Origin: Ruminococcus_G sp964621905
GTDB lineage: Bacteria > Bacillota > Clostridia > Lachnospirales > Lachnospiraceae
Reading direction: 5' to 3'
Assembly (NCBI GenBank): GCA_964621905.1
Contig: CAZUNG010000006.1
Span: forward strand, 62,001 to 126,000
Length of the DNA: 64,000 nt
Shown: piece by piece, positions 44,598 through 53,008 of the stretch
Numbering within the stretch: the first letter of the stretch is position 1
Layout: each line of letters begins with the position of its first letter
Program-made: the position numbers and the translations under genes
The notes under the pieces: generated by a model
Seen by the model: only the letters and a program-made list of their open reading frames with translations
The model's database searches: none
What the model was told of the DNA's origin: nothing

Positions 44598-45953
44598 TTG
44601 AAAAAAATTAATGCGAGTATCAAAAGGTTCTGGGGGATCAGTGAAATTGGATTCTCATTCATGGCTACCATGGAGACATCTTTTTTTATCCTGTTCCTGA
44701 CGGATGTTGCAAGGCTTCCGCTTGCTATGGTGGCGGTAATTACCGGATTTTCCGGGATTGCTGATGCGGTGACCGCGGTGCTTGCCGGTGCCATTATCGA
44801 CAAGACAACTTTTAAAAACGGAAAATACAGGCCGTGGCTGATCTATTGTCCGCCGATTGTTGTTATTTTCTTTATCCTGATGTTTACCAAAATCGGAACC
44901 AACCTTTCAGCGGCCGTCATCTGCAGCATTGGCTATATCGTAAGTCACGGCGTATGGAATATTGCATGGACAGCGAACCGCGCGATGATTGGCAGCCTGT
45001 CTGATGATCCGAAGGAGCGCGCGTTCCTTTCGGGAAGAATCGCAGCCGGCTCAAGCGGCGGTAAAATCGTTGCTTCCTATCTGGTACCGGTGCTGACAAC
45101 GGCTTTTCTCGGATTGTTCATGGGAGCCGGACAGAGCTGGGGATATACAATAACAGCAGCGATTGCATCACTGGTATTTACCATTACTTATTTTGTACAT
45201 TATCAGATCACGAAAGGATATGACCGCCCGGAAGAATATGCCGGAGTCAGCAAAAAGAGTGTTACTCTTATGGATATGCTCAAGGCGATTGTAACGAATC
45301 CGCAGCTGTTGATCCTGCTGGTGGCGGATGCACTGCGATTGATCGGTTTCTATATGATTGCAGCGTGTGCGGCGTTCTATACGAAGATTGTGCTTGAAAA
45401 TCCGTCCGCAACTTCGATTATCCTGGTGATCTTTAATGCAGGTACCCTCGTGGGGTCCCTGATGTCAAAACAGATTGTGGCGAAACTGGGTACGAAAAAG
45501 GCTTCCATCCTTGGGACCGGCGGTCTGGCGGTGTTCCTTGTTCTGCTGTACTTTATGCCGAGTTCTCAGGCACTGGTGTTTGTCATACTGTTCGTTGCAC
45601 AGACGATTTTCGGCGTAGCATATGGTCTGACTACCAGTATGTACTCCATGTGTGGTACAGACAGCGAATACCGTACAGGAAAAGATACAAAGGGTGTCAT
45701 CATGGCTTGTTCATCACTGGCAATCAAAATCGCCATTGCACTGCGCGGAATCGTTATCTCTGCGGCTCTTGCAGCGATTGCCTATGACCCGGATGCGGCA
45801 GTGACATCTGCTGCGCAGGGTGGTATCAAACTGGTATTTCTGATCATTCCGGCAGTATTTTCCATTGCATCCGTTGTGATGTTCCTGCTTTACAGGATTA
45901 AAGACAGCGATATCGAGAAAATGGAACAGGAAATTGCAAAACGCAGAGCATAA
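44598..45953 (+). CDS. GPH-family sugar:cation symporter
   Basis: A 451-residue major facilitator protein with about twelve helices, of the glycoside-pentoside-hexuronide:cation group. The early motif DAVTAVLAGAIIDKTTFKNGKYRPW is the family's loop 2-3 signature (in pieces: GAIIDKTTFKNGKYRPW). The start is TTG at 44598 with AGGGGG 7 bases ahead; an ATG in the same frame at about 44572 is possible but lacks such a site. The second URO-D gene follows 17 bases later on the same strand. Substrate unknown; given the neighbours, a glycoside or a methylated sugar derivative is a reasonable guess. Confidence 0.87.
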   Translation: MKKINASIKRFWGISEIGFSFMATMETSFFILFLTDVARLPLAMVAVITGFSGIADAVTAVLAGAIIDKTTFKNGKYRPWLIYCPPIVVIFFILMFTKIGTNLSAAVICSIGYIVSHGVWNIAWTANRAMIGSLSDDPKERAFLSGRIAAGSSGGKIVASYLVPVLTTAFLGLFMGAGQSWGYTITAAIASLVFTITYFVHYQITKGYDRPEEYAGVSKKSVTLMDMLKAIVTNPQLLILLVADALRLIGFYMIAACAAFYTKIVLENPSATSIILVIFNAGTLVGSLMSKQIVAKLGTKKASILGTGGLAVFLVLLYFMPSSQALVFVILFVAQTIFGVAYGLTTSMYSMCGTDSEYRTGKDTKGVIMACSSLAIKIAIALRGIVISAALAAIAYDPDAAVTSAAQGGIKLVFLIIPAVFSIASVVMFLLYRIKDSDIEKMEQEIAKRRA

Positions 45954-45970
45954 ATTAGGAGGCGTTGTTT

Positions 45971-46963
45971 ATGTATACACCAAAAGAAAATTTTATCCGT
46001 ACTGTCAATAAGGACAACCCGGATCGTCTGGTCAATGACTATGAGGCGTTTGCGGTTATAAGAAGCGATCCGGTCACTGACCTGGACCGGGGCATCCGAA
46101 TTCAGGGAAAGGAAATCAAAGATATTTACGGCACCACCATTATCTGGCCGGAGAATCAGCCGGGCGGAATGCCGCATGTGACAGAAGAAAACAAAGTGAT
46201 CAAAGATGTCACAAACTGGAGAAACGAGTTAGCACTCCCGGATTATGCGGCGATGGATCTGGACTGGAGTAAGAACGCGGAACTGGTGGCGCAAGTTGAC
46301 CGAAATGAAAAACTGGTGACCAGTATCATGGCGACCGGATTGTTTGAAAGACTTCATTTCCTGATGGGATTTGAGGAGACACTGATGAATTTCCTGGAAG
46401 AACCCGAGGCCATGCATGATCTTTTGGATGCGCTGCTGGAAGTGCGTATGACTTACGTTAGGCTTTTGATTGACAATATGAAGCCGGAAGTCATCATTCA
46501 CCACGATGACTGGGGGACGAAACACAGTCTTTTTGTCAGTTATGATACCTGGTGCGAGTTCTTTAAAGAGCGTTACCGCAAACTGTACAGCTACATGCGG
46601 GAGCGCGGGGTGACGGTGATCCATCATGCAGACTGCTACTGTGCGAATATCGTAAAAGATATGGCGGAGATTGGCGTACAGATCTGGCAGGGGGTCATCC
46701 CGGACAATGACCTGTGTGCACTTCAGAAAGAGCTTGACGGCTCCCTGATTCTGATGGGCGGGATAAATGCAGAAATTGACCGCTCGGACTGGACGGAAGA
46801 GAGTGTCCGCCGTGAAGTGCGCCGTGCGTGTGATACCTATGCACCGGGAGGTTCCTTTATTCCGTGCCTGACGTACGGCGGCCCGGGGAGCATTTATCCG
46901 GGAGTCATCGAGACCATTCGCGATGAGATCGCACAATATAATAAGGAACATTTCCATATTTAA
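45971..46963 (+). CDS. Uroporphyrinogen decarboxylase-family protein 2
   Basis: A 330-residue protein of the same superfamily as the gene at 40784 but only distantly similar to it. The candidate metal ligands are HADC (in VIHHADCYCANIV) with further acidic residues; it keeps a His before Cys, as in MtaA-type enzymes, which the first URO-D protein lacks. The start at 45971 is preceded by AGGAGGCG. It is in one unit with the GPH transporter (17-base gap to the transporter stop) and is followed by a terminator. A methyl- or decarboxylation-type reaction is likely; the substrate is not known. Confidence 0.8.
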   Translation: MYTPKENFIRTVNKDNPDRLVNDYEAFAVIRSDPVTDLDRGIRIQGKEIKDIYGTTIIWPENQPGGMPHVTEENKVIKDVTNWRNELALPDYAAMDLDWSKNAELVAQVDRNEKLVTSIMATGLFERLHFLMGFEETLMNFLEEPEAMHDLLDALLEVRMTYVRLLIDNMKPEVIIHHDDWGTKHSLFVSYDTWCEFFKERYRKLYSYMRERGVTVIHHADCYCANIVKDMAEIGVQIWQGVIPDNDLCALQKELDGSLILMGGINAEIDRSDWTEESVRREVRRACDTYAPGGSFIPCLTYGGPGSIYPGVIETIRDEIAQYNKEHFHI

Positions 46964-47055
46964 GGCTGGCCATGCAGCATGCATTTTATGTATGGGAACT
47001 TTCCCGTACAGTTCCGCAAAGACAGGTATTCTGTTTGACCGGAACATACCCTCCG

Positions 47056-47088
47056 GGCCCTGAAGCAAACGCTTCGGGGCCTATTTTA
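47056..47088 (+). terminator. Terminator after the second URO-D gene
   Basis: GGCCCTGAAGC pairs with GCTTCGGGGCC (11 bp with one G-T pair) around AAAC, followed by TATTTTA. Confidence 0.8.
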
Positions 47089-47154
47089 GAGAAGACGGAG
47101 AGAAAGTCACGCAATCTTTTTGTGAAAAAAGGGTTTGTGTGACTGACTTGTGAC

Positions 47155-47170
47155 GTCATATGACTATAAT
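47155..47170 (+). promoter_or_regulatory. -10 element and palindrome ahead of the camelysin-like operon
   Basis: TATAAT at 47165-47170 sits directly after the perfect 10-base palindrome GTCATATGAC (47155-47164), itself overlapping TGACGTCA (47151-47158). No clear -35 lies 17 bases upstream, so an activator or repressor binding at the palindrome is plausible. Confidence 0.5.
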
Positions 47171-47241
47171 TCAAGTATATAGTAAACATAGTATACAGTG
47201 ACCCTGGCTGAATCTGAAAAAGGAGAGAGGAATATAGATAT

Positions 47242-47910
47242 ATGAAGAAAAAAATGAATCCGAAGAAAATTGCAGTAGTCGGAGCTGCAGTCCTCATCGC
47301 AGGAATGGCGACAGCAGGGATCGTTGCAGCCCCGAGATATTCAACCACAGCAGTTACCAAAATGAATACGAACGATATGGGCATCGAGCTGAATGCGGAA
47401 GAGCATGTGAAGGATGCTATGCCCGGCGACGAATTCAAATATCCTGCTTCTGTGACAAACACGGGAGATTATGTTTCTTATCTAAGGGTACGGGTAAATA
47501 AAAGCTGGCATGATAAGGAAGGAAAGATGCCTGACGGAGATGGTTCCTACATTAAATTACTGAAAGGCGGAGAAGAAATCGAGTCCGGAACAAACAGCGA
47601 CTGGATTATACAGGCGGATGATAACGGAGAGGATGTTTATTTTTATTACCGAACTCCGGTAGAGGCTAAGGAAGAGACAACGGAGTTTATGGATGCCTAT
47701 AAGATAACGGATATCTCTAATAGCGAGCAGGATACCTATGCAGGGAAAAAGGTACATATTGATGTGGATACGGAGGAAGTTCAGGTTCCAAAACTGGAAA
47801 GTGGAGCCGTTGACACTGTAAAAGCGGCTGATGCGATCCTCTCAGAATGGGGACTTGAAGTAAATATCGATGCATCGAGTGGGACAATTGGATCAATAGA
47901 GGCGGAATAA
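47242..47910 (+). CDS. Camelysin/TasA-like exported protein with SipW-type signal
   Basis: A 222-residue exported protein. The N-terminus KKIAVVGAAVLIAGMATAGI is a hydrophobic signal of the SipW-dependent type, followed by a mature domain with ASVTNTGDYVSYLRVRV, which fits a CalY/TasA-like beta-sandwich that builds fibres or surface layers. No cysteine or sorting signal is present. It is the first of three exported proteins encoded with very short gaps (1-2 bases between annotated open frames). The dedicated signal peptidase SipW, usually adjacent in other bacteria, is not in this window. Confidence 0.75.
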   Translation: MKKKMNPKKIAVVGAAVLIAGMATAGIVAAPRYSTTAVTKMNTNDMGIELNAEEHVKDAMPGDEFKYPASVTNTGDYVSYLRVRVNKSWHDKEGKMPDGDGSYIKLLKGGEEIESGTNSDWIIQADDNGEDVYFYYRTPVEAKEETTEFMDAYKITDISNSEQDTYAGKKVHIDVDTEEVQVPKLESGAVDTVKAADAILSEWGLEVNIDASSGTIGSIEAE

Positions 47911-47923
47911 AATGGAGGTTAAT

Positions 47924-48658
47924 ATGAGAAAGAAAATAATAGCGATTCTTATGATGCTGACCTTGCTGCTTTCCATGAATACAATTGTTTTCGCAGAAGA
48001 CTTTAACGTAAGTTATGAGGGAGATGCGGAGAAATTTATTTTTTTAAATGGCAGCAGTAATATCTTCGATAATTTTAAAGATGTTGCTCCGGGTGAAATC
48101 AGGACACAGACGATAACACTGACGAACAATGACAGTGAGCGCATGCGTTTTTTTATGAAGACAACGGCAACGGAAGAACTTGGTGATGCTGGAGCAGTTT
48201 TTATCATTACGATAACACGAGATGATGAAGAACTTTATAATGGTACCATTCAGGGACTAAAAGAGATGAGCAGCGGTGCCATGGAAGACAGTTTGATGCT
48301 TGCAGATCTCTCAAAAGGTGAAACCGCGGATGTGGTAATGTCATTGGAAGTAGATGAAACATTGCCAAGCAATGCAGGATATGAGAATGCAGAGACAGAT
48401 ATTCAGTTTATCTTCTCGGTCGATAACCCACCGGCAAATGAGGGAACGACCACAACAGTAACGCAAAAGGGAGAAGACAAAACAGTTTACAAACGAGGAG
48501 CATCTACCGTTCAGCGTGTGATTTCCAACATTGCAACAAAGGTAAAGACCGGAGATACAACAACACTTGGTTTGTATGCCGGCATCCTGGTATTGGGAGC
48601 GGCATTGATCATCGGACTGGTCGCCTATCGGAAACGAAAGGGCAGTAGGGAGGAATAA
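47924..48658 (+). CDS. Exported surface protein with a C-terminal KTGD-type anchor
   Basis: A 244-residue protein with a signal peptide (MRKKIIAILMMLTLLLSMN...FAED), a single beta-rich domain with NNDSERMRFFMKTTATEE that resembles the fibre partner domain of the preceding protein, then a Thr-rich spacer and an end of KTGDTTTLGLYAGILVLGA, a hydrophobic span and KRKGSREE. This is a cell wall sorting-like or membrane-anchored tail; the motif is VKTGD rather than LPXTG. No sortase is in the window. ATG 47924 is preceded by AATGGAGGTTA; the gene stops 2 bases before the next one. Confidence 0.75.
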   Translation: MRKKIIAILMMLTLLLSMNTIVFAEDFNVSYEGDAEKFIFLNGSSNIFDNFKDVAPGEIRTQTITLTNNDSERMRFFMKTTATEELGDAGAVFIITITRDDEELYNGTIQGLKEMSSGAMEDSLMLADLSKGETADVVMSLEVDETLPSNAGYENAETDIQFIFSVDNPPANEGTTTTVTQKGEDKTVYKRGASTVQRVISNIATKVKTGDTTTLGLYAGILVLGAALIIGLVAYRKRKGSREE

Positions 48659-48660
48659 AG

Positions 48661-49695
48661 ATGAAAAAAATGAATAAAATCATTGCGACATCAATTAGCC
48701 TCTGCCTGATGTTAATGATGTGCATGACAACTGTTTACGCAGCTTCTACTTATGAAGTAGTGTTCCGGGCGGGTTCCCATGGTTCTTTTAACACAGACAG
48801 TGTGATGGCGGACGGTCTGGTATCGGCGGCAGAGAATAAAATTGTTTATGAGATGGAATTGAATGAAGCAGGAACTGCAGTCGGTGCACGGGCGCCGCAG
48901 GATATCACAGTAGAAGATGGCTATGTATTCTCAGGATGGGAAATTGACCTCAATCAACCGGTGACAGAAAAGACAACATACGTAGCGAAATACAGAAGAA
49001 TTGCAAACGGCATCGAGTATACGGTGCGTTATATGGATAACGAAGGAAATGATGTTTCCTCGCCAATTGTTGGAAGAACCAACGCGGGTACGGAAGTTCC
49101 TTTATATGCAAGAGAAGTAGAAGGATATGCATTACAGAGTGCACCAAGCGCCAGAGTGACAATCACTGAAGATGGGCAGGAAATTATCTTCCTGTACGCT
49201 TCTACAGCAGAAAATACAACAAATACAGTCATCACACCCGGAACCACAACAACGGTGACGATACCGGGCGGGACGACAACGGTAACTGTTCCTGGAACGA
49301 CGACAACTACGACAACAGGAACAGGAACGACAGGTACGGGTACGACGGGAACAGGAACGACAGATACAACTGATACAACAGGAACTGGAACCGCGGACAC
49401 GACCGGAACCGCCGATACAACGGGTACGGCAGATGAAGGAACGAATGCCGGAGAAGGGACAACGACTATTCCGGACGAAAATGTACCATTGGCAGAGAAC
49501 CCGCAGGGAACAGATGACGGCAGCGGCGACGATACAGCTACAATCGGTGATGAAGAGGTTCCCCTGGCAGAGAAACCTTCGGATGAAGGAAATAAAGTTT
49601 CTCCGGTAGTGTATGGTCTTGGCGGAGCTGGAGTTGTATGCTTAATTGGCGCAGCAGTGTTGTTGTATCTGAAGAAAAAGAATAGGTTGTTTTAG
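48661..49695 (+). CDS. Exported surface protein with MucBP-like domain and Thr/Gly repeat
   Basis: A 344-residue protein. A signal peptide is followed by an InlB-type B-repeat-like segment (GSHGSFNTDSVMADG, GYVFSGWEID), a MucBP-like domain (YTVRYMDNEGNDVSSPIVG) and a low-complexity Thr/Gly tract at about residues 192-262 coded at 49231-49440. Two copies of a P/D-rich element, IPDENVPLAENP and IGDEEVPLAEKP, precede a single C-terminal membrane helix with a short KKKNRLF tail. No LPXTG is seen, so it is probably membrane-held. It ends the three-gene surface operon. Confidence 0.8.
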   Translation: MKKMNKIIATSISLCLMLMMCMTTVYAASTYEVVFRAGSHGSFNTDSVMADGLVSAAENKIVYEMELNEAGTAVGARAPQDITVEDGYVFSGWEIDLNQPVTEKTTYVAKYRRIANGIEYTVRYMDNEGNDVSSPIVGRTNAGTEVPLYAREVEGYALQSAPSARVTITEDGQEIIFLYASTAENTTNTVITPGTTTTVTIPGGTTTVTVPGTTTTTTTGTGTTGTGTTGTGTTDTTDTTGTGTADTTGTADTTGTADEGTNAGEGTTTIPDENVPLAENPQGTDDGSGDDTATIGDEEVPLAEKPSDEGNKVSPVVYGLGGAGVVCLIGAAVLLYLKKKNRLF

Positions 49696-49702
49696 ACATT
49701 TG

Positions 49703-49867
49703 TGACAAAGATTGTCTTATGACTCACATTGAATTACTGCTTGCATCCTTGCGCTGATTATTATATATTATTATAGAAAGAGTATTGTTTCATAATCAAG
49801 TGTGCAAATCCTTGACTGTCCTGGAGCTAAAACTGCATTATTAAGCCCTTACAAATAATCTTTGTCA
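49703..49867. repeat. Perfect 11-bp inverted repeats 165 bp apart
   Basis: TGACAAAGATT (49703-49713) and AATCTTTGTCA (49857-49867) form ends of a 165-bp segment. The right copy overlaps the stop codon of the 35-residue ORF. It may be a chance pair, a small mobile element or a long-range RNA stem. Confidence 0.35.
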
Positions 49868-49972
49868 TTCCGGATTTTGTCGTAAAGTAATAACGACTGT
49901 GACTACGGATATAACCGCCAATATGAAGGACAAAATACAAAGAATAATATTTATAATAGTTGCTACATCCAT
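49865..49972 (-). CDS. 35-residue membrane peptide ORF
   Basis: A short frame from ATG 49972 with GGAGG 7 bases ahead encodes a 35-residue peptide that is hydrophobic almost throughout (NIILCILSFILAVISVVTVV) and ends ITLRQNPE. It resembles the N-terminus of a longer family seen with mobile elements, whose members continue past RQN, so this one may be truncated at its stop codon, which lies in the 11-bp repeat at 49857-49867. Whether it is made is unknown. Confidence 0.45.
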   Translation of the reverse strand: MDVATIINIILCILSFILAVISVVTVVITLRQNPE

Positions 49973-49992
49973 GTTTTAACCTCCAAATAAAA

Positions 49993-50792
49993 TTACTTTC
50001 CCGCCTGCGCTAACATTTTCTTCGCCAGCTTTTGAAATAGGTCGGCAGTTTCTTCGTCCATCGGCGCAAGCTGTCCGATCTGTCTGGCAATCATAGCCGC
50101 TACATCGTCAACAGAAAGCGGTGTTTGCTTCTGCTCCGCCAGTACGTCCTGCATGGTCTGGAACATGGCGGCGGTCACAGTTTCCCCCGTCTGTTCCCCA
50201 CTTTCCATATCTTTCTTAATACCCCGCAGGGTAGCAAGGAACACACATTTGATTTTCTCAATTTCCGCTTCGTGTTCTCCTATCTTCTGGGCGTTCAAAT
50301 GCTGTAAATCCTGCCTTGCTTCCGCTCGATGTTCCGGATGTTCTTTCATCAGGTCGGACAGGGAAGCGGTTGCAATCTCGATAAGCTGGTTTCTTGCTGT
50401 TATCCCTTTGCCGCCGTATCTTGAAAATAAATCCGTATCAAATCTATCAGCTTGGGAAAGTTCTTGTGTTCCAACAGGTGGTTGGGGATTTGCGCATCAA
50501 CAGCACCCGTCACAAGCCCCCTCACGGCTCATTCGGACAGACCCAATTCAGAAATATCGTAGCTTTTGCGGACGCTCACGGTGGACAAGCTCAGTATGTA
50601 GTCCGTTGATACCTGAAATTCTTTTGCCACGCCTATGAGAATATCACTGCTGACCGTCCTTGTTTCGCCGCTGACAATGCAGCTCAACTGGGAAGCGGAA
50701 ACGCCTATCTTCTCCGCAAGTTCCTTTTGTGTGATTTGGTTTCCGTTGCATAAATCGGAAATCCGCTGTCCAGGTGTTCCGGGTAAAGCCAT
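49993..50792 (-). pseudogene. XRE family regulator gene, inactivated by one stop and one frameshift
   Basis: From ATG 50792 (GGAGGAGGTG upstream) an XRE helix-turn-helix is read (ITQKELAEKIGVSASQLSC) up to an in-frame TGA at 50529-50531 after GLSE. The same frame goes on with AVRGLVTGAVDAQIPNHLLE and FPKLIDLIRIYFQDTAAKG, then is broken: a run of three C at 50404-50406 is one base short, and the next frame continues GITARNQLIEIATASLSDL and EHPEHRAEARQDLQHLNAQK to the stop at 49993. The joined protein would be about 266 residues, of a kind I associate with mobile elements. A sequencing error can be excluded only by re-reading the run. Confidence 0.8.
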
Positions 50793-51048
50793 AGACACGC
50801 ACCTCCTCCGCATATTTCCATTATACAGAATGATTGAAAATATGCAATTTCCAAAGTGTAAACTTCATCAAAATGCAATTCTCGCAAAATTCCGGGGATT
50901 GCATTTTTTTCGTGTAGACTTAGGGTAGTTCATCGATGGATACAACAAATGATTTCAACAGTTATGAAAACTTCACTAATAGGTAGTCATGATATTGGCT
51001 GCCAACAGTGAAATATGAATGATACAAAGATGAGCTGACTTTGGGCTT

Positions 51049-51606
51049 CTATATGATAACCATGTTTCTCCAATTAACCTCAAAATAGGATTTGTCAAAA
51101 ACAGTTCCCTGTTTCAACATTGTATAGATGATGACAAGCAGTTTCCTGGCAAGGGCAACAATGGCTTTTTTCGCACCTTTTTTCTGCTTGATTCTCCAGT
51201 ACCAGGCAGAAAGATAAGGATTTCGTTTTCCGGCGCTTTCATTCTTTCCGGGACATAGACCAGCCCATGAACAGATATGCTCTGCGGTTTTAAATGGGTT
51301 CATATCAACACCGATTTCAGCAATACTTGCACAGGAAGCGATGGTGCTTATCCCATAGATGCTATTCAACTGTTCAACCTGTAGAGAAAATGGTTCCATA
51401 TCCTGATTGAGAGCTTTTTCGATTTCATTAAGATGCTCTTTCCAGGAGTCATAATGGTTCATAAGAATTTTGAGAAACTGATCTTTGTGGACATCCAGTC
51501 CACAGGAAATTTCCAAAAGGTCTTTCATGCGGAGTCTCTCCTTTGCAATAGAATTGGCAGAAGGTTTGCCCGAGGTAATACGGACTTTGCTACTCGTGCT
51601 ACCCAA
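51049..51606 (-). mobile_element. Truncated IS110-family transposase, C-terminal half
   Basis: About 185 residues of an IS110/IS116/IS902-type transposase. The second domain is clear: LNSIYGISTIASCASIAEIG, then SWAGLCPGKNESAGKRNPY and LARKLLVIIYTMLKQG. The N-terminal DEDD nuclease domain, about 150-180 residues, is missing; the first codons (51530-51606) and the sequence upstream to 51690 do not match it in any frame I read. IS110 elements lack long terminal repeats, so the outer boundaries cannot be drawn. It is almost surely inactive. It sits among other mobile-DNA remnants. Confidence 0.8.
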
Positions 51607-52372
51607 AAAAGGTGCGACAATATGCTGTGCTCAAGGGCAAAACATTTACGTTGAAAAACGGGGTACAGATCCTCCAAGGTGCAATCAAACTTAATCCTGA
51701 CTAAATCTATTATAAAACAGGGCAGAAAGCTGGAATAGTAGTGGAGCCCAGACCCCTATTTTCATTATAGGCTGTGATACGCCTTCATGATTCGTTGAAA
51801 ACAGAATGATCGTCCAAAAAGGAATATCCGGTGGGGGAAGCACGCGACGAGCCAACTTCTGGACACTTTGTCCCAAAGTTGTGAGGAGCGTGCCAACGCT
51901 GGAAAACCTTTCGGGGGGAGAACGACAACGGAAAGCAAACGGCGGGTGGTGGATTTGATGATTGCCACCGTAGCCGCCACAAGCGACAGCTTGAACATTA
52001 CATGGAAAATCTGACGGGCAGCACACCTCCCGTCAGATACCTACCCTGTGTAGTCCCTTGTAAACTGTACTTTGTGATAAGATAAATAACATACACGCTA
52101 TGAATGGCATCAATGCCAGTATCTATGGCCATTCGGCCAAAACATCCAGCGAATCAAAATAAAAATATCAAATGTATGAGATTGCAGATGCAAAAGAGTT
52201 TTTGATATAATAATGTCAAGTAAACATAGATCTGTTGAATGCTTTTTGTTTTGAGGGAAAGCAGAAACTGAAACCGGAGGATGTGCAGGAGATGAGGGGG
52301 GTGTCTAATAAGTGGTGTTTTAGCTTTGCCGCATTGATACAAGAAAAATATTTGGAGAGAGGCAAGTATTTC
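51607..52372. other. Gene-free stretch with traces of mobile DNA
   Basis: No intact gene is supported in 766 bases. The part 51830-52025 is G-C richer than its surroundings and has a nested inverted repeat: CAACTT (51853-51858) with AAGTTG (51876-51881), inside which ACTTTG pairs with CAAAGT. A hairpin of this kind could be an oriT remnant of a conjugative element. The segment 52215-52412 reads open on the + strand as a 60-residue peptide (LKPEDVQEMRGVSNKWCF), probably a decayed gene fragment. Confidence 0.4.
51853..51881. other. Nested inverted repeat, possible transfer-origin remnant
   Basis: CAACTT...AAGTTG encloses ACTTTG-TCC-CAAAGT. The match to known oriT sites cannot be tested here. 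Confidence 0.25.
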
Positions 52373-52399
52373 TTGACATTCACAGAATTCTGTAATAAT
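52373..52399 (+). promoter_or_regulatory. Promoter of the Trp T-box transporter operon
   Basis: TTGACA (52373-52378) followed by TGTAATAAT (52391-52399), which gives an extended -10 with a short 14-15 base spacer. It precedes the T-box leader by about 25 bases. Confidence 0.6.
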
Positions 52400-52420
52400 G
52401 TATATACATAAAATATGAAA

Positions 52421-52680
52421 CCGTCGAGAAAGAAGAGTAGGTTTAAAACGAAATATCAGAGAGTGGCAGATGGTGGGATTGCCATATGGAGTTTTTAACT
52501 GAATGGACTTTTGAGGGCAGTCTGAAATGAAAAAAGTAGGCGCTGCCGGGAACCGAACCCGTTATCAATCAGGAGCGTATGTTAGTACGTGAGAAAGTGG
52601 ACATTACGTCAAATTGAGTGGTACCGCGATAATAGTGTAAATTATTACCGTCTCAAGCAAAATGCTTGAGACGGTTTTTT
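52421..52680 (+). promoter_or_regulatory. T-box riboswitch with tryptophan specifier
   Basis: Elements in order: AGAAGAGTAG near 52431-52440 (stem I AGTA box), CAGAGAG at 52457-52463, a distal hairpin region (TGGCAGATGGTGGGATTGCCA), the specifier loop CTGAATGGACTTTTGAG with TGG at 52504-52506, the antiterminator T-box TGAGTGGTACCGCG at 52615-52628, and a terminator: CCGTCTCAAGC (52648-52658) with GCTTGAGACGG (52664-52674) and six T. In this class uncharged tRNA opens the terminator. TGG specifies tRNA-Trp, and the downstream genes match TrpXYZ, which agrees. Specifier identity is inferred from its position next to GAA and the following ACTTTTGAG. Confidence 0.85.
52648..52680 (+). terminator. 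T-box regulated terminator
   Basis: An 11-bp perfect stem with loop AAAAT and a T6 tail. It competes with the antiterminator formed by the T-box sequence. Confidence 0.92.
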
Positions 52681-52704
52681 GCGTGTATTCAATGAGCCGG
52701 GCAT

Positions 52705-52762
52705 CCGTGATCTCATAGCATGCGGGAGATGCTTGCATATCACGCATGCTATGAGATCACGG
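52705..52762 (+). repeat. 20-bp perfect hairpin between T-box terminator and trpX-like gene
   Basis: CCGTGATCTCATAGCATGCG (52705-52724) pairs fully with CGCATGCTATGAGATCACGG (52743-52762), loop of 18 bases. The right arm lies inside the first 93-bp repeat unit. Confidence 0.85.
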
Positions 52763-52928
52763 GTATGCGGCGAAAGCCGCGACCGAGAGGAAGCGAAGCG
52801 GAATCGAGGTGCCCGGCGGCGTAGAGTGAAGAATCAGATGCTTGCATATCACGCATGCTATGAGATCACGGGTATGCGGCGAAAGCCGCGACCGAGAGGA
52901 AGCGAAGCGGAATCGAGGTGCCCGGCGG
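52727..52928 (+). repeat. 93-bp direct repeat, two copies
   Basis: Copy 1 (52727-52819) and copy 2 (52836-52928) are identical as far as I can read, offset by 109 bases, separated by GTAGAGTGAAGAATC-like spacer. They begin AGATGCTTGCATATCACGC and end GAGGTGCCCGGCGG. A shortened third trace, AGCCGCGACCGA, appears at about 52946-52957. The whole block is G-C rich and lies in the leader of the transporter mRNA. Confidence 0.85.
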
Positions 52929-53008
52929 TGTAAAGGGACACAACAGCCGCGACCGATTTGACGTGATGAACCAAAAACTTTTCCGGCGGAGAGAAAAGGA
53001 GAAGAATG

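Noticed and set aside
42872..44803. A 643-residue reading of the PucR gene starting at 44803
   Set aside because: The first 140 codons are antisense to the transporter gene and lack family-like sequence; a strong ribosome site marks the start at 44383.
49029..49400. A Val/Pro-rich protein on the minus strand
   Set aside because: It is the complement of the Thr/Gly tract in the surface protein gene and has no start signals.
52781..52928. A CRISPR array
   Set aside because: There are only two long units with one 16-base spacer-like gap and no cas genes.
52679..52933. An 84-residue open frame across the 93-bp repeats
   Set aside because: It is made of the repeat itself, has no ribosome site, and has the basic composition expected of G-C-rich non-coding sequence.
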